The position numbers and the translations under genes are program-made. Of a stretch of 64,000 nt of DNA, positions 45,012-56,566 are shown piece after piece. This stretch comes from Isoperla grammatica. Its lineage: Eukaryota; Arthropoda; Insecta; Plecoptera; Perlodidae. The notes under the pieces are model-generated. The model saw only the letters and a list, made by a program, of their open reading frames with translations. It was not told the origin of the DNA and made no database searches. The stretch is taken from the NCBI GenBank assembly GCA_945910005.1, contig OX246746.1, forward strand, positions 23,756,181 to 23,820,180, in the 5' to 3' direction. How positions within the stretch are numbered: the stretch's first letter is position 1; each line of letters begins with the position of its first letter.

Positions 45012-45081
45012 TGTCATTCGGTTAGGATTGCCGATGGTCAGAATCAAACCGGTGCTCTCGTCTGGCAGCCCTAAGCCACCA
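45012..45081 (-). mobile_element. SINE family A, truncated
   Basis: Minus strand: GGTGGCTTAGGGCTGCCAGA, then ACCGGTTTGATTCTGACC and ATCGGCAATCCTAACCGAAT. The head and the start of the body are recognisable; the rest of the body is lost. Confidence 0.5.
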
Positions 45082-47640
45082 TTTATTAGCAGTGTGCAGA
45101 TAGCGTATCAAATGTTCAATGGGTAATTTAGGTTGGTTTTAACCAGTTAGGCACTATTTCCACATTGAATGCATTTTGTTATCATCTGTCATTGCACCAA
45201 CTGAGGTTAGTTTTAAGTGTAACCATTCCCGCACTACTTGTCATGTTCATATACCACCACTTAAACAATTCTACATGTTGATTTTGTATTAAGGCCACTG
45301 AGCGATAGAAAAAAAGAGGTGTGTAGGATATAATTAAGCAATAACTTATGAATGGATTTATAATATGAAAGCTCTACTGCTTTTTGGTAACATTAGTACA
45401 CCTCTCAAATAAATTCACTCGCAATTAATTTTTTCATACATATGAGAATATACCTAACGTAATCTATAGTAAAACAACAATAGTATAACCACAGGAGTGG
45501 AACATTAGTTGTATTGCTAAGGCAGTACATGAGTAAAATTATATTTAAATACATTTCCATTTAAAAATTACAATCCTTTTGAAAAGATTTATAGAACTGA
45601 GAATTTTCAAACAACGTTTAATTAATTTTACCCCTGGAACGGAATATGGCAAAGAATGCAAAAAGTTCCAACATGTTCAAACGGAAGAGCTAATAAAAAC
45701 GATTGTGTACCTCTGAAAATACTTGGAACTTGATGTACAGATAGGATCGTGCTTCTTTTCAATTCTCAATTTGATTTCTTGACGTACCAAAACTGTTTTC
45801 ATGGTCTTAAAAATACGATTATAATATAATATTTATAAAATACAATATATAAAATTGTCTTCTGTCTATAAATACTGATGTATTTTATTAACGTATTACA
45901 GTGCTTAGATGGTTCTCTAGATTTTAGAGTTTTCTACAAAAACTCCAACTGCATTATTTTGGTAATAATTCTTAAAGTCAATTAACAACGTTTTGCTAAT
46001 AATCCTGAGCATTAAGTGGTATCTTAAGATAAGCAACTTCCAAACTCTAGCATTAGCCTCCGCATTTGTCGACGTCCATCCTAAATCTTGCCGGGTGACA
46101 GCTTAACAATGGATTCTTAAACAAACATAACACCTCCTAACAAGGAATACCCAACATTTGTTAACATCAGAATCTTAGTACGTTACCTTAATCTAACTCA
46201 TGCTTAATTAATCAGCCTTAAATACTACATAAATTCTTGTTACTTGAAGTTCTAATTCGGGGCTACTGTTTGCGACGGTAGAAAGGACAAAGGCTAACAC
46301 GATAAAGATTATTCTTGACAACGCTAGAGATGTTGGAGAGTTACGCTGAAATAGTTAAGACATTTTTATTCTTTTTTTTTTTGCAGACAAGTTTAATTAA
46401 TTTCTCATAATTGATATACCCAAGCAACACCAGAATATAATTTCCTATACCTTTCTAAGCAGCCTTTTGAGTGTGAACAAAATACAGACGAACACATTTT
46501 CTCCTCCTACAGGAGTTCATTTACCTTGGTTGCCGTTATTTGTATAATTTATTTTTTCATGGTGGACAGTGACGATATTACGTAAAAGTCTTGCGATGTC
46601 AAAATCGAAACGAATTTTTTAAATTAATTCATATGTAACTAGCCAAATGTGAGACCCTTCGCGAGCTGATTTCTATTAATCATTGTAATATTTATACTGA
46701 AAATTAACTTTTTAAATATTTTACACATGTTTCCACCTGCTAATTTGCCTATATTATTCTATGCACCAATGCGTAATCAAGTATACGGAAAAACGACCCC
46801 CCCTTCTCCCCCTCAGTCACTGCTCCATGTCCAATAACATTTTTACCAAACTGGATTTGTCAACCTTATTTTGCTAGGTGATACCCTGTGATACCCTAAT
46901 GATACCCTGGTATCACTATTTGTACTAATACACCACTATAGACACTATGGGCATACAATATTTATGGACCTATTCTGCTAGCGTTGCAATAAATACGCAT
47001 ATTGTAAATAAAATAATAAAATACTCACAATCTGCGGATCTGACTGGTGAATATGACCCAGAAATATATTTCAGTCGATTGCTGTTGTTGTTCGCAAATC
47101 TTACAAAGAAATAAGAGGTCATCTCTGATTTAACATCTCTTTGCGACTTCTTGACCACCGAGTCTGATATTTTATTAAATCAATCATTCAATTCAGTTTT
47201 CAACATGTTTCTCTATATAGCAGAGGCTGTATAGGTCTTTAATAAAAAATATACTCCTGCTTTTTGGCAGCTTATTCAATCGTCCTTAGCTCTGAGACAA
47301 GGAGTGGGTAGGATTGAGTTAACCGCCAGGCACGGTCCATAGAGTCTGCAGGCCAACCGACTGATCCGATTTGCCCCCCCTGCCCCCCCCCCCCAACCCC
47401 CCTACGCGCTCTTCAACACACTCCGCTCGCCATTCTCCGCTTTAATCCGTTATTCTCTTTGCCATCTCATGGACAAGAAATTGATTTCCGTCCGTTTTCA
47501 TCTTGTCCCGTCTTCTTCTGTTCTTTGATTCGTCAGTCTTGAATTTTCAAAATTATATTATCTTGTGTCATTCGAGTTTCAGGTCTTTCATCGTAACTGA
47601 CTACGTGACCCCTTTTTAGACCGACTACGTCGGACGTCCG
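45082..47640. other. Unannotated sequence; short repeat and poly-C
   Basis: Three copies of TGATACCCT lie at about 46880-46915. C-rich runs lie at about 47373-47401, followed by a less AT-rich stretch leading into the large minisatellite. No supported gene. Confidence 0.4.
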
Positions 47641-49245
47641 TTAGAGAAACTCACTGCTGCAGTAACACATCTACACAAATACTGTGAGAGAAACTCACTG
47701 CTGCAGTAACACATCTACACAACTACTGTGAGAGAAACTCACTGCTGCAGTAACACATCTACACAACTACTGTGAGAGAAACTCACTGCTGCAGTAACAC
47801 ATCTACACAACTACTGTGAGAGAAACTCACTGCTGCAGTAACACATCTACACAACTACTGTGAGAGAAACTCACTGCTGCAGTAACACATCTACACAACT
47901 TCTGTGAGAGAAACTCACTGCTGCAGTAACATATCTACACAATTACTGTGAGAGAAACTCACTGCTGCAGTAACACATCTACACAACCACTGTGAGAGAA
48001 ACTCACTGCTGCAGTAACACATCTACACAACTACTGGGAGAGAAACTCACTGCTGCAGTAACACATCTACACAACTACTGTGAGAGAAACTCACTGCTGC
48101 AGTAACACATCTACACAACTACTGTGAGAGAAACTCACTGCTGCAGTAACACATCTACACAACTACTGTGAGAGAAACTCACTGCTGCAGTAACACATCT
48201 ACACAACTACTGTGAGAGAAACTCACTGCTGCAGTAACATATCTACACAATTACTGTGAGAGAAACTCACTGCTGCAGTAACATATCTACACAATTACTG
48301 TGAGAGAAACTCACTGCTGCAGTAACATATCTACACAACTACTGCGAGAGAAACTCACTGCTGCAGTAACACATCTACACAACTACTGTGAGAGAAACTC
48401 ACTGCTGCAGTAACACATCTACACAACTACTGTGAGAGAAACTCACTGCTGCAGTAACACATCTACACAACTACTGTGAGAGAAACTCACTGCTGCAGTA
48501 ACACATCTACACAACTACTGTGAGAGAAACTCACTGCTGCACTAACACATCTATACAACTACTGTGAGAGAAACTCACTGCTGCAGTAACACATCTACAC
48601 AACTACTGTGAGAGAAACTCACTGCTGCAGTAACACATCTACACAACTACTGTGAGAGAAACTCACTGCTGCACTAACACATCTATACAACTACTGTGAG
48701 AGAAACTCACTGCTGCAGTAACATATCTACCTTGCTGTGAAACTCACTGCTGCAGTAACATATCTACCTAATTGCTGTGAAACTCACTGCTGCAGTAACA
48801 TATCCACACAATTGCTGTGAAACTCACTGCTGCAGTAACACATCTCTACAAAACTACTGTGAGAGAAACTCACTGCTGCAGTAACATATCTACCTAATTG
48901 CTGTGAAACTCACTGCTGCAGTAACATATCTACCTAATTGCTGTGAAACTCACTGCTGCAGTAACATATCTACCCAATTGCTGTGAAACTCACTGCTGCA
49001 GTAACATATCTACCTAATTGCTGTGAAACTCACTGCTGCAGTAACATATCTACCTAATTGCTGTGAAACTCACTGCTGCAGTAACATATCTACACAATTG
49101 CTGTGAAACTCACTGCTGCAGTAACACATCTACACAACTATGGTGAGAGAAACACACTGCTGCAGTAACACATCTACACAATTACTGTAAAACTCACTGC
49201 TGCAGTAACATATCTACACACAATTACTTTGAAACTCACTGCTGG
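47641..49245. repeat. Large minisatellite, 44-bp units passing into 40-bp units
   Basis: About 24 copies of a 44-bp unit with the core AACTCACTGCTGCAGTAACA (47641 to about 48720) pass into about 13 copies of a shorter unit of about 40 bp (to 49245). The short form has lost the second GAGA (CTGTGAAACTC instead of CTGTGAGAGAAACTC) and more often reads ACATATCTAC. Near 48841-48890 and 49125-49160 long-type units reappear among short ones, indicating unequal exchange or gene conversion. The core CTGCTGCAG is palindromic. There is no coding frame. Confidence 0.97.
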
Positions 49246-50548
49246 CACAGCTGTAATAGAAATTTTCTGTTTGTTCAGTGACTTTTTGCTTCATTATTTA
49301 AATTTCTAAACCAAGTGTTGTCTTGTAACGTGAGTTACTTAAAACTCTCTGCGTTATACAAAGCGTCACGCCAACATAATACGGCAAACATTTTATGTAT
49401 TTTGTTTCTAGCACAAAGAAGACACGTGTATACATGAAGAGAGTTTCCGGGAATTTGTTTATTTATTTAATATCTATGCTATACTGTAAATAAAACTGGT
49501 TTACAAACAAGGATAGTAAATAATATTGTACAATTTACAATGAGCAATAGTAAAAACACTGAACAAATGGAACGCAAGTATTTCCCTGAACAAACATGTG
49601 TTTATACGTTTTGAGAATTATTAAAGGAGTTTGTTGATACGATAAGTGCAACAGAATTTAATAAACATTTGGTAAAATTTTGTAAATGTAATATTTTGCC
49701 ACCATTTTTTTGTGTTCAATATTCTTTCGAGTTTTCAAGATAATTATAGGAAACACAACCAATTTATCTATACCTTTCTATCTACCTATTACGAACACAA
49801 AATATAGCGTGATGAATCTACATTTTGATTAAATGTTTCGTTATTTTCATGAAACGTCTGGTTAATTCTTGTATTGCATACGTTGTGATTCTAATCGGCT
49901 AGAAGCAAGAATAGTGCTTTAAAAATAAGAAATATAATTCTGTAAGTTTTTTTCTAGACGTTGTAGTTAGTCACCCTTATATACTCCACTCTGTGAATAA
50001 AATAAACTTACCGTTGGCGGGGGGTCTATTCCCTTACTACCATAAAGACACGCAACTGGGGGATTTTATGATAAAAGATAAATTTTATAATTTACCTTCG
50101 GAAATGACAGAAAATCATTCATATTTTGTTTTGGTTAGAAACTAGAGTTGAAACACTGTTGTGGCAAAGTTTCTCAGCCATGCAGAAAACGATAAAGAAA
50201 GTAAAATAAAGTAAGCAAGATGGTTTGCATCTGTGCTGTGGATTCCTTCGAAACCTCAATCGCTTCATCTACAGGGAAATAACCGTTGAATTCAAAACAC
50301 ACGTTCGTGATTTTGCCGTAGGACGGATAAGCTGACATCACAGCGCGGCTATTCAAGGTAATGGCGAACAAGACAATATCTCCCTAGGAATATATCGTAG
50401 ACGGAAGACGTATCCCTAAATCTGTAAGTGGTGGTGTGTATTCCTTAGCTTATTATTTCAGATTTAAAAAAAATTCAATAAAATAGATGAAAAATTAATA
50501 ATTTTGAGTAAAAGAACTATTGTTGAATGTTGTGGATCTTTATCTATT
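49246..50548. other. Unannotated AT-rich sequence
   Basis: TTTATTTATTTAATATC near 49457, reversed, resembles a LINE AT-rich tail, but no stem or body is visible. Confidence 0.4.
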
Positions 50549-50630
50549 TGGCCGCGGTCGAAGGCGTTCGTCTAGTAAACCGCGGTCCCTACGTTCCGGG
50601 TTCTAATGCTGGCTTGGGCATGGATCTTAG
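50549..50630 (+). mobile_element. tRNA-derived SINE head (family C)
   Basis: GGCCGCGGTCGAAGGCGTTC (A box region), GTCTAGTAAACCGCGGTCCC (anticodon-arm-like region), then TTCCGGGTTCTAATGCTGG (B box with one change) and CTTGGGCATGGATCTTAGTT. The last part is a SINE body motif distinct from family A. Confidence 0.65.
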
Positions 50631-50774
50631 TTGATTGTCTAGGTTTGTTTTATAACATATCTTTATTTGTACATTTTTTATTGCTAGACATATAAACAAA
50701 TACAAAGTATTTATAATGCTGTAGTAATTTCAACATTAACATAACATCTTTAAAGGACATTCAGTCCTGGCACA

Positions 50775-51326
50775 ACAAGATACCCTCACAAGATACTCTC
50801 ACAAGATACTCTCACAAGATACTCCCACGCAAGATACTCTCCTAAGATACTCTCACAAGATACTCCCACGCAAGATACTCTCACAAGATACTCCCACGCA
50901 AGATACTCTCACAAGATACTCCCACGCAAGATACTCTCACAAGATACTCCCACGCAAGATACTCTAACAAGATACCCTCACAAGATACTCTCACAAGATG
51001 CTCTCACAAGATACTCCCACGCAAGATACTCTCACAAGATACTCCCACGCAAGATACTCTAACAAGATACCCTCACAAGATACTCTCACAAGATACTCTC
51101 ACAAGATACTCTCACAAGTTACTTTCACAAGATACTCCCACGCATGATACTCTCACAAGATACTCTCACAAGATACTCTAACAAGATACCCTCACAAGAT
51201 ACTCTCACAAGATACTCTCACAAGATACTCTCACAAGTTACTTTCACAAGATACTCCCACGCATGATACTCTCACAAGATACTCTCACAAGATACTCTCA
51301 CAATACTCCCACAGAAGATACTCTCT
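50775..51326. repeat. 13/15-bp minisatellite
   Basis: About 40 tandem units alternate between AAGATACTCTCAC (13 bp) and AAGATACTCCCACGC (15 bp), with rarer CTAAC and TTACTTT variants. Blocks of the same unit order recur around 50960-51130 and 51170-51260, pointing to multi-unit duplication. Confidence 0.95.
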
Positions 51327-51330
51327 CTCA

Positions 51331-51402
51331 GTTAGCAAGTTTGATTCGTCCTATCAGCAACCTTGACTGAAGTTTTTCCTCAGTCACAAGAACACTTCTC
51401 GG
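51331..51402 (+). mobile_element. SINE family A 3' body at the end of the 13/15-bp array
   Basis: AGTTTGATTCGTCCTATCAG (weak B box), AACCTTGACTGAAGTTTTTC, CTCAGTCACAAGAACA. The minisatellite ends directly at this fragment. Confidence 0.6.
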
Positions 51403-51960
51403 GTTGATCCTTGAACACCACGTTGGGTATTCCTTCCCAAGTCCCTCCTCCCTTCAGCATCGCAGCTCAGACTGGCACGTACACCCCTGCTTTGAGCTCA
51501 CGCCTGAACAACTGCGCCGTACGTCTTTCCAAGCGCATGTTAAACGTTCCTATCGTCTTATTTGCCCCGATGCAAACGAGACACGGAGACATACAAGGGA
51601 GTGTCTCTTTATAAGAACTAAGGAACAGAGTTTATTCTCTAAACAAGACCGTGCGGTTTCCTAACAACTGCACAACTCTGTCTTCTCCGACGTATTTCGT
51701 CGTCAACACGGACAATGTGAGTCACAAAACAGACACAAATCACAATTTTTCAGTGTTTCGCCCCTGGCTGTGGGTAAATGCGGGAGGGATGGCATCCTTC
51801 ATTGACCGCATGAGAGGGGGGACGGGCGGCGGTCTTACCACGTCGTTTTCGCGATGCGCCCTCGGCACTGCTGCTTCTAAATAACTCACATTGTTTGTGA
51901 ATCTCATTCACCCTCTGTTTGGAAGCTCGTCTCACTCAATGTTACTTACTACCTTGATCA
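51403..51960. other. CpG-richer patch without a recognised gene
   Basis: The stretch is less AT-rich and has overlapping frames on both strands (86, 67 and 77 residues on plus, 61 on minus). None has a recognisable domain and none is clearly bounded by splice sites. A promoter, a 5' UTR or a retroelement 5' end are all possible. Confidence 0.25.
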
Positions 51961-52651
51961 ATTACAACGTTTTACTGGTAACTTCGTGACAAGCTTGCTG
52001 ATAGTTTAGTGTAGTGTGGCTGAAACCACAGAACAGGCCATTATTCTCTTCAGTCTTCAATGGGGGGGCTATAAAGACACACGTCGATCCTTATACGGCG
52101 TCCGGGTTTATAGAATAACTTCATAACGGTTATGTTCTTCTAGGTTAGCAGTTGAGTGTTGGTGGAAAGCAATGTCGTGGAGAGATGATTTAGTGGGTGA
52201 TTCGATGCATCTGCTATCAAACGCAAAGAAAATGCACGCATATTATTAGTGCCTACCGGTAAAACTATCCTCGTCAAAGGAGCAATTTGAATTCAATATT
52301 ATTTTGTTGAGTTGTGGCTCATGTTGTCAATTTATATATATTGATAAATAGTCCCTAGCAAATCTATACCATGCCCCATGTTGTAGACGTTTGAAAAGTT
52401 TCCGCTAATATTTGTACGCACGCATTATCCGAACTGAATAGTTATGAAAGCTGGTGTTGTAAAAATAAGAGCAGTTATTTTTATTTTCTGATTTGTAGAC
52501 TTTTGTACCTCAAACACATTTTACTAACAATAGTCCGTTTTTTTAAACATTTGCAATGACTGATTTATTATTATTCATGTATATTTAATGACAGCCAAAT
52601 GTTCTTCTTTTAAATATGATCTTAAAACGACCACAATATGGAATACACTTT

Positions 52652-52659
<8 letters not shown>
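51961..52659. other. Unannotated AT-rich sequence
   Basis: No supported features. Confidence 0.45.

Positions 52660-52695
<36 letters not shown>
52660..52695. repeat. (TA)n run, left of the perfect inverted repeat
   Basis: A pure TA run of about 36 bases abutting the inverted repeat at 52696. Confidence 0.95.
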
Positions 52696-52700
<5 letters not shown>

Positions 52701-52963
52701 AAGGATACATTTTTCGGTTAAACCAATCCAAATTTTATTTATAATGATAATTCAAAGAGCTTGCTAGAGCTACCCAGTGATGTATCGCTGTGGCAGTGTT
52801 TTCCATTTTATATGCAAGTGTTTTTTGGTTGTTGTGGTTTTTTATTTATTTGTTTTTTATGTTTGTATGTCTTGAAAAAGAAGACGCTAGAGTCGTTGAA
52901 ACGTTGAATTATCATTATAAATAAAATTTGGATTGGTTTAACCGAAAAATGTATCCTTACTTT
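52696..52963. mobile_element. Perfect 60-bp inverted repeat around a 148-nt core
   Basis: The left arm (52696-52755) starts AAAGTAAGGATACATTTTTC. The right arm (52904-52963) is its exact reverse complement over all 60 bases as I read it. The core contains GAAGACGCTAGAGTCGTTGA, continuing AACG, just before the right arm. That resembles the short stem plus GAAACGT motif common near ends of Penelope-like elements. TA arrays flank both sides. Perfect arms imply very recent formation, recent conversion or a fold-back element. The Penelope link is only suggestive. Confidence 0.85.
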
Positions 52964-52993
52964 ACATATTGCTACCAACAAAATCTAAAAAAT

Positions 52994-52997
<4 letters not shown>

Positions 52998-53058
<61 letters not shown>
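52998..53058. repeat. (TA)n run, right of the inverted repeat
   Basis: About 58 bases of pure TA repeat, then a shorter TA stretch near 53076. Frames of repeated Tyr-Ile are artefacts of this run. Confidence 0.95.
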
Positions 53059-53199
53059 CCTGTTTTCTTATATTTATATATATATACATTTCCTGTTTTT
53101 CGACACAATCGCGGTAAAATAGCGGAAATATTTTTCATCGAAGAAATGTACGCACCAAATATTTTAAAAAGATTATAATTATAATTAAAGTATTATTGA

Positions 53200-53247
53200 A
53201 TGACTCTTAAAATTACTCTTAAAATTACTCTTGAATAACTCTTAAAG
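53200..53247. repeat. Short tandem repeat of ACTCTTAAAATT type
   Basis: GACTCTTAAAATTACTCTTA with further AATTACTCTTGAATAACTC variants makes three to four copies. Confidence 0.7.
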
Positions 53248-53762
53248 CAACATACTAAAAGAGAATATATCTAGGTGTAAAACGTTTTCAAAGCAAACAA
53301 AATATTAGAACGTATATAGATGCACAGCAAACTAGTGATGTCTTGAAATCCTGAATGAGACCGTTCTACGACGCTCTATCGAATACTGAATATAAAAGGC
53401 GTAAATGATGCCATCCAGATGTTTGATTCTCCTAGTGATCATTTCCTGTTGAGTTCTTTCGACTTACGTCTCTGCGAAGAACAGCAGCTATCCTTGATCC
53501 ATGTGCGAAGCAACATATGCCATTTTAAAACTAGGGTACTTTACTTTAACTAAAGCTTTACTGACAACTATTTCACTGAACTAAAACTCACATAATTTTT
53601 TATTTTTTATTTTTCGTAGGAAACCTGTGAAGGGATAATTCATGTTTGAGTTTGAGTGACGTTCAATCGAAGAGGTCAAATACATCGGCTTGGAAACTGC
53701 AACATTGTAATTCAGCCAGGTTAAAGATCAGTGCGCAGGTATATTTATCATCATACTCCAGG

Positions 53763-54340
53763 GTCCGGATTCACAAGAGGTTCTAAGTCTTTTTCTGGTT
53801 TTAAATCTAAGATCGGCCTAACTTTTGACCTCTTGTGAAACCAGACCCAGGTCATATGAAGAAGTGTTCCTAATGGGAACACAGACGCAATGATCATTTA
53901 AATAATATTTTTTAAAAATCTTTTAAAGGTCTCTCACAGCAAGAATAGTAGAACACAGCAAGATAGTACCCGGACCGCCCACATTTAGTTTCCAACTTAA
54001 CAAGCGCGAATCAAAAACGTTTTTCCCGATTATCTTCTACAATTTGGTTGCGGTAAGTTTTTTTGACGGTAACATGGAAGAAAACGTGCAAGCAGGTTTC
54101 CGTCAAAAACCTTAACGCATCCAAATTGTACTAGATAATCGGAAAAAACGTTAGTGATTTGCACTTGTTAAGTTGGAAACTAATTGTGGGCGGTCCTGAC
54201 TCCCCTGACACTAGATTACTTCTTGGTGTGAGAGACCTTCATCAGATACTTACCTGGATTCATATGAGGTTCGAAATCAGGCCGGTCTTAGAGTTAAGAC
54301 CAAAAAAGACATGTCCTCGTGAATCCAGATCCAGGTTATA
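53763..54340. mobile_element. Nested fold-back element, about 580 bp
   Basis: Inner arms: GACCGCCCACATTTAGTTTC (53973) mirrors GAAACTAATTGTGGGCGGTC (54176-54195), and pairing runs on toward an axis near 54084 (GATTATCTTCTACAATTTGG and CCAAATTGTACTAGATAATC). Outer arms: GGATTCACAAGAGG (53767) mirrors CCTCGTGAATCC (54315-54326). Each outer arm is itself a hairpin, for example TTCACAAGAGGT with ACCTCTTGTGAA near 53826. The result is a hairpin-in-hairpin structure with no coding sequence. Confidence 0.85.
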
Positions 54341-55549
54341 GAGGAACTTAACCGCCCCATGCATTTCATCTGTATGGATTACTTTTTAAACGTTCACATC
54401 AACTTCTGTTTGTAAACATTGCGTATCTCTTATTTAGAGATCGACTGTTCTGACGTTAAAGAACCGTGTTTTATTATCTTCTCAAACCCTTCAATGTTTC
54501 TACTTTTAAGCTCCAAGTAAATAACACTGTGCTTTCAGGCTGTATACATGAAATTTAAAAGCTATTTGTATTTGTAAATAAACGAACGTACTGGCTACAA
54601 TCTAGGGGTTATTTTAATATCTCACCACGCTTTTAAATGTTGTAAGTTAGCGCTTTGGCAGGATGTTTGCTGTAACCACCCCCACTTTCACAAGCCTACG
54701 AAGCCAAAACGTTGAGAATGATTGACATGGGTAATTAGTACAACGTGATGAAATTTTGGCCCTGCGGGTTTGTGGGTAATTTGCAGGGGTCGACCAGCAA
54801 ATGAGTGAAACCATCGCTCACTCAATTTCAAATTGTTTCGTTTACTCCGTCTGACGCGTGGTTTAGATTTTAGGTCACAATCAGAACAACAACAACATAT
54901 ATTATTTACATGGTATAATTATTTGCTGTTGCAAATTGTGCTTTTGTTATTTAGTGGAATGGCTTTTGTTGTTCGTCTCTGTGAGTTGTACTGAATATTC
55001 AACCGATGTACGACTAATACTGGTCGGTAAGTGGTTGTCAACACACCTCCATGCCTTGTGTACAATAATAACAATTATTCGTGGGAATCCCCGATGGGAA
55101 TCCCCCATAAAGATTGCACACCAACTTCACCTTCTTCAGGTGACTATCTCGGTATATAGGGAGCTTGCAATAACGTCATTTCCGGTATCGCACGGTAGCC
55201 ATACTGAGGTACTCTGTAAACATTTGTTTACGTTCTTCCCACACTGCATTGTTGCAATATTGCAGATGTCCTTTGACTGACACATCAACTGTTTTCAAAC
55301 AAAGGTTCCGTATTATGACTGAAAACAAAATAAGAACGCGTAAACTCTGTTTGAAGACAGTCATTTGCATGTGTTATCATTTTCTTGAACTTTTACCTGC
55401 ACACATCAATCTATACGGCTTGAAACTGTGATAATTCCTGGATAACCTATGTGTCTTCTATTGACAGAACAAATGTAAACAAGCTATGTGTACCTCATAA
55501 TGGCCGCCACGTGACGTATATTGAAAGCTACCTATATTCGGAGGGTGTG
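54341..55549. other. Unannotated sequence
   Basis: The 114-residue plus-strand frame near 54936-55280 starts with a hydrophobic run but lacks an ATG at its start and any domain. No gene is called. Confidence 0.35.
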
Positions 55550-55678
55550 GTAGGAATGTCTCCCTTGTTACTGAGAGAAGTCTTTCAGTCATTATGGCCG
55601 CGGGATAAGAACCAGTAACCTCTTGAATAAAAGACCCTCCACATGTTACCGCTGAGCCACCTCGATCGGTGAACGATA
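55550..55678 (-). mobile_element. tRNA-derived SINE (family A)
   Basis: Minus strand: CCGATCGAGGTGGCTCAGCG with GTAACATG (A box), GTTACTGGTTCTTATCCCGC (B box with changes), GGCCATAATGACTGAAAGAC, then CTCTCAGTAACAAGGG. It aligns with the copy at 35163. Confidence 0.7.
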
Positions 55679-56441
55679 TGTATACATGCGCGCGTAGTAG
55701 GGCCTACTTTGGAGATTTTCATGATTATACTCTGGCGCCAAAACGGACGAAGTTAGGGGTATAATTCAGACTTAATACTACTGCCAACTGGTTTGCGGTT
55801 GCTGGGATTTACTTTTTCATCCCTACCCAATCTTTTAACTTCAACGAAGACTTTGCAGTTCTTCTTGGATATCCATTGCGAAGTGTCCTTTTAACTCATG
55901 GCATAACCTCAGTGCGTGCACAATATATATAACATGCTATTCAAGTCATGTCGGTCGAGTTTTTCTAAATAATAATAATTTTCACTGTAATAATTCTTAA
56001 TTCTCATACCAAGTTATAATTCTTTACTTTTTAATGTTTAACTACATTATGTAATTGAATATATATTAGGACTATTTTTAGCATTTTTAAAACACACCTA
56101 CTTATTTTTAAAATATCGCAAGATTATAGATTAAGTTAAGAATTGTTTTTATTTGATTATTTCGGCTTAATTTTCCAATAATAAATTAGTATTCACATAA
56201 TGGCAAATATTGACATAGGGTACATAAACAATTGATAGGCCTACAGAATAATATTATAGACAGTATAGTAATAATACATTAATACATTTCATTTTTAATA
56301 CATTTCTTTTAATAAATTACAAAATAAAAGAATAATACGAATAATTTTTCAAATCGATAATTAAAACAAAATTACATTTTTCGAATCTTCTAATTCGAAC
56401 CTTGTGCAACAAGTTTCGATCAGAGACTACCATGACTACCA
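55679..56441. other. Unannotated AT-rich sequence
   Basis: No supported features. Confidence 0.45.
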
Positions 56442-56566
56442 TTACAATGTTCCAATTACTTATTCGTCGAATAGCTTGTTGTCTCCATGGCAACCACCAA
56501 TCAGAACATTTGCAATCCTCCAAATGACTTATTTGCTACAAAGAACTTTCCTATTTGTTGATTGTA
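56442..56566 (-). repeat. Interspersed repeat R1, copy 2
   Basis: The reverse complement aligns to 30566-30681. An ATG at 56523 (minus) opens MEDCKCSDWWLPWRQQAIRR and continues ISNWNIV, in the same frame as copy 1. Beyond both ends the two loci do not match, so borders lie near TACAATC and ACATTGTAA. Confidence 0.7.

Noticed and set aside
47641..49245. Regular direct repeats that superficially resemble a CRISPR array
   Set aside because: Units are adjacent with no unique spacers, the genome is eukaryotic, and no cas-like genes are present. It is a minisatellite.
54781..54800. CAGGGGTCGACC as the partner of the hAT end at 18610
   Set aside because: It is 36 kb away, in the wrong relation to the first end, and diverges after nine bases.
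54936..55280. 114-residue plus-strand frame with a hydrophobic start
   Set aside because: It lacks an ATG at its start, and no domain or splice context was found.
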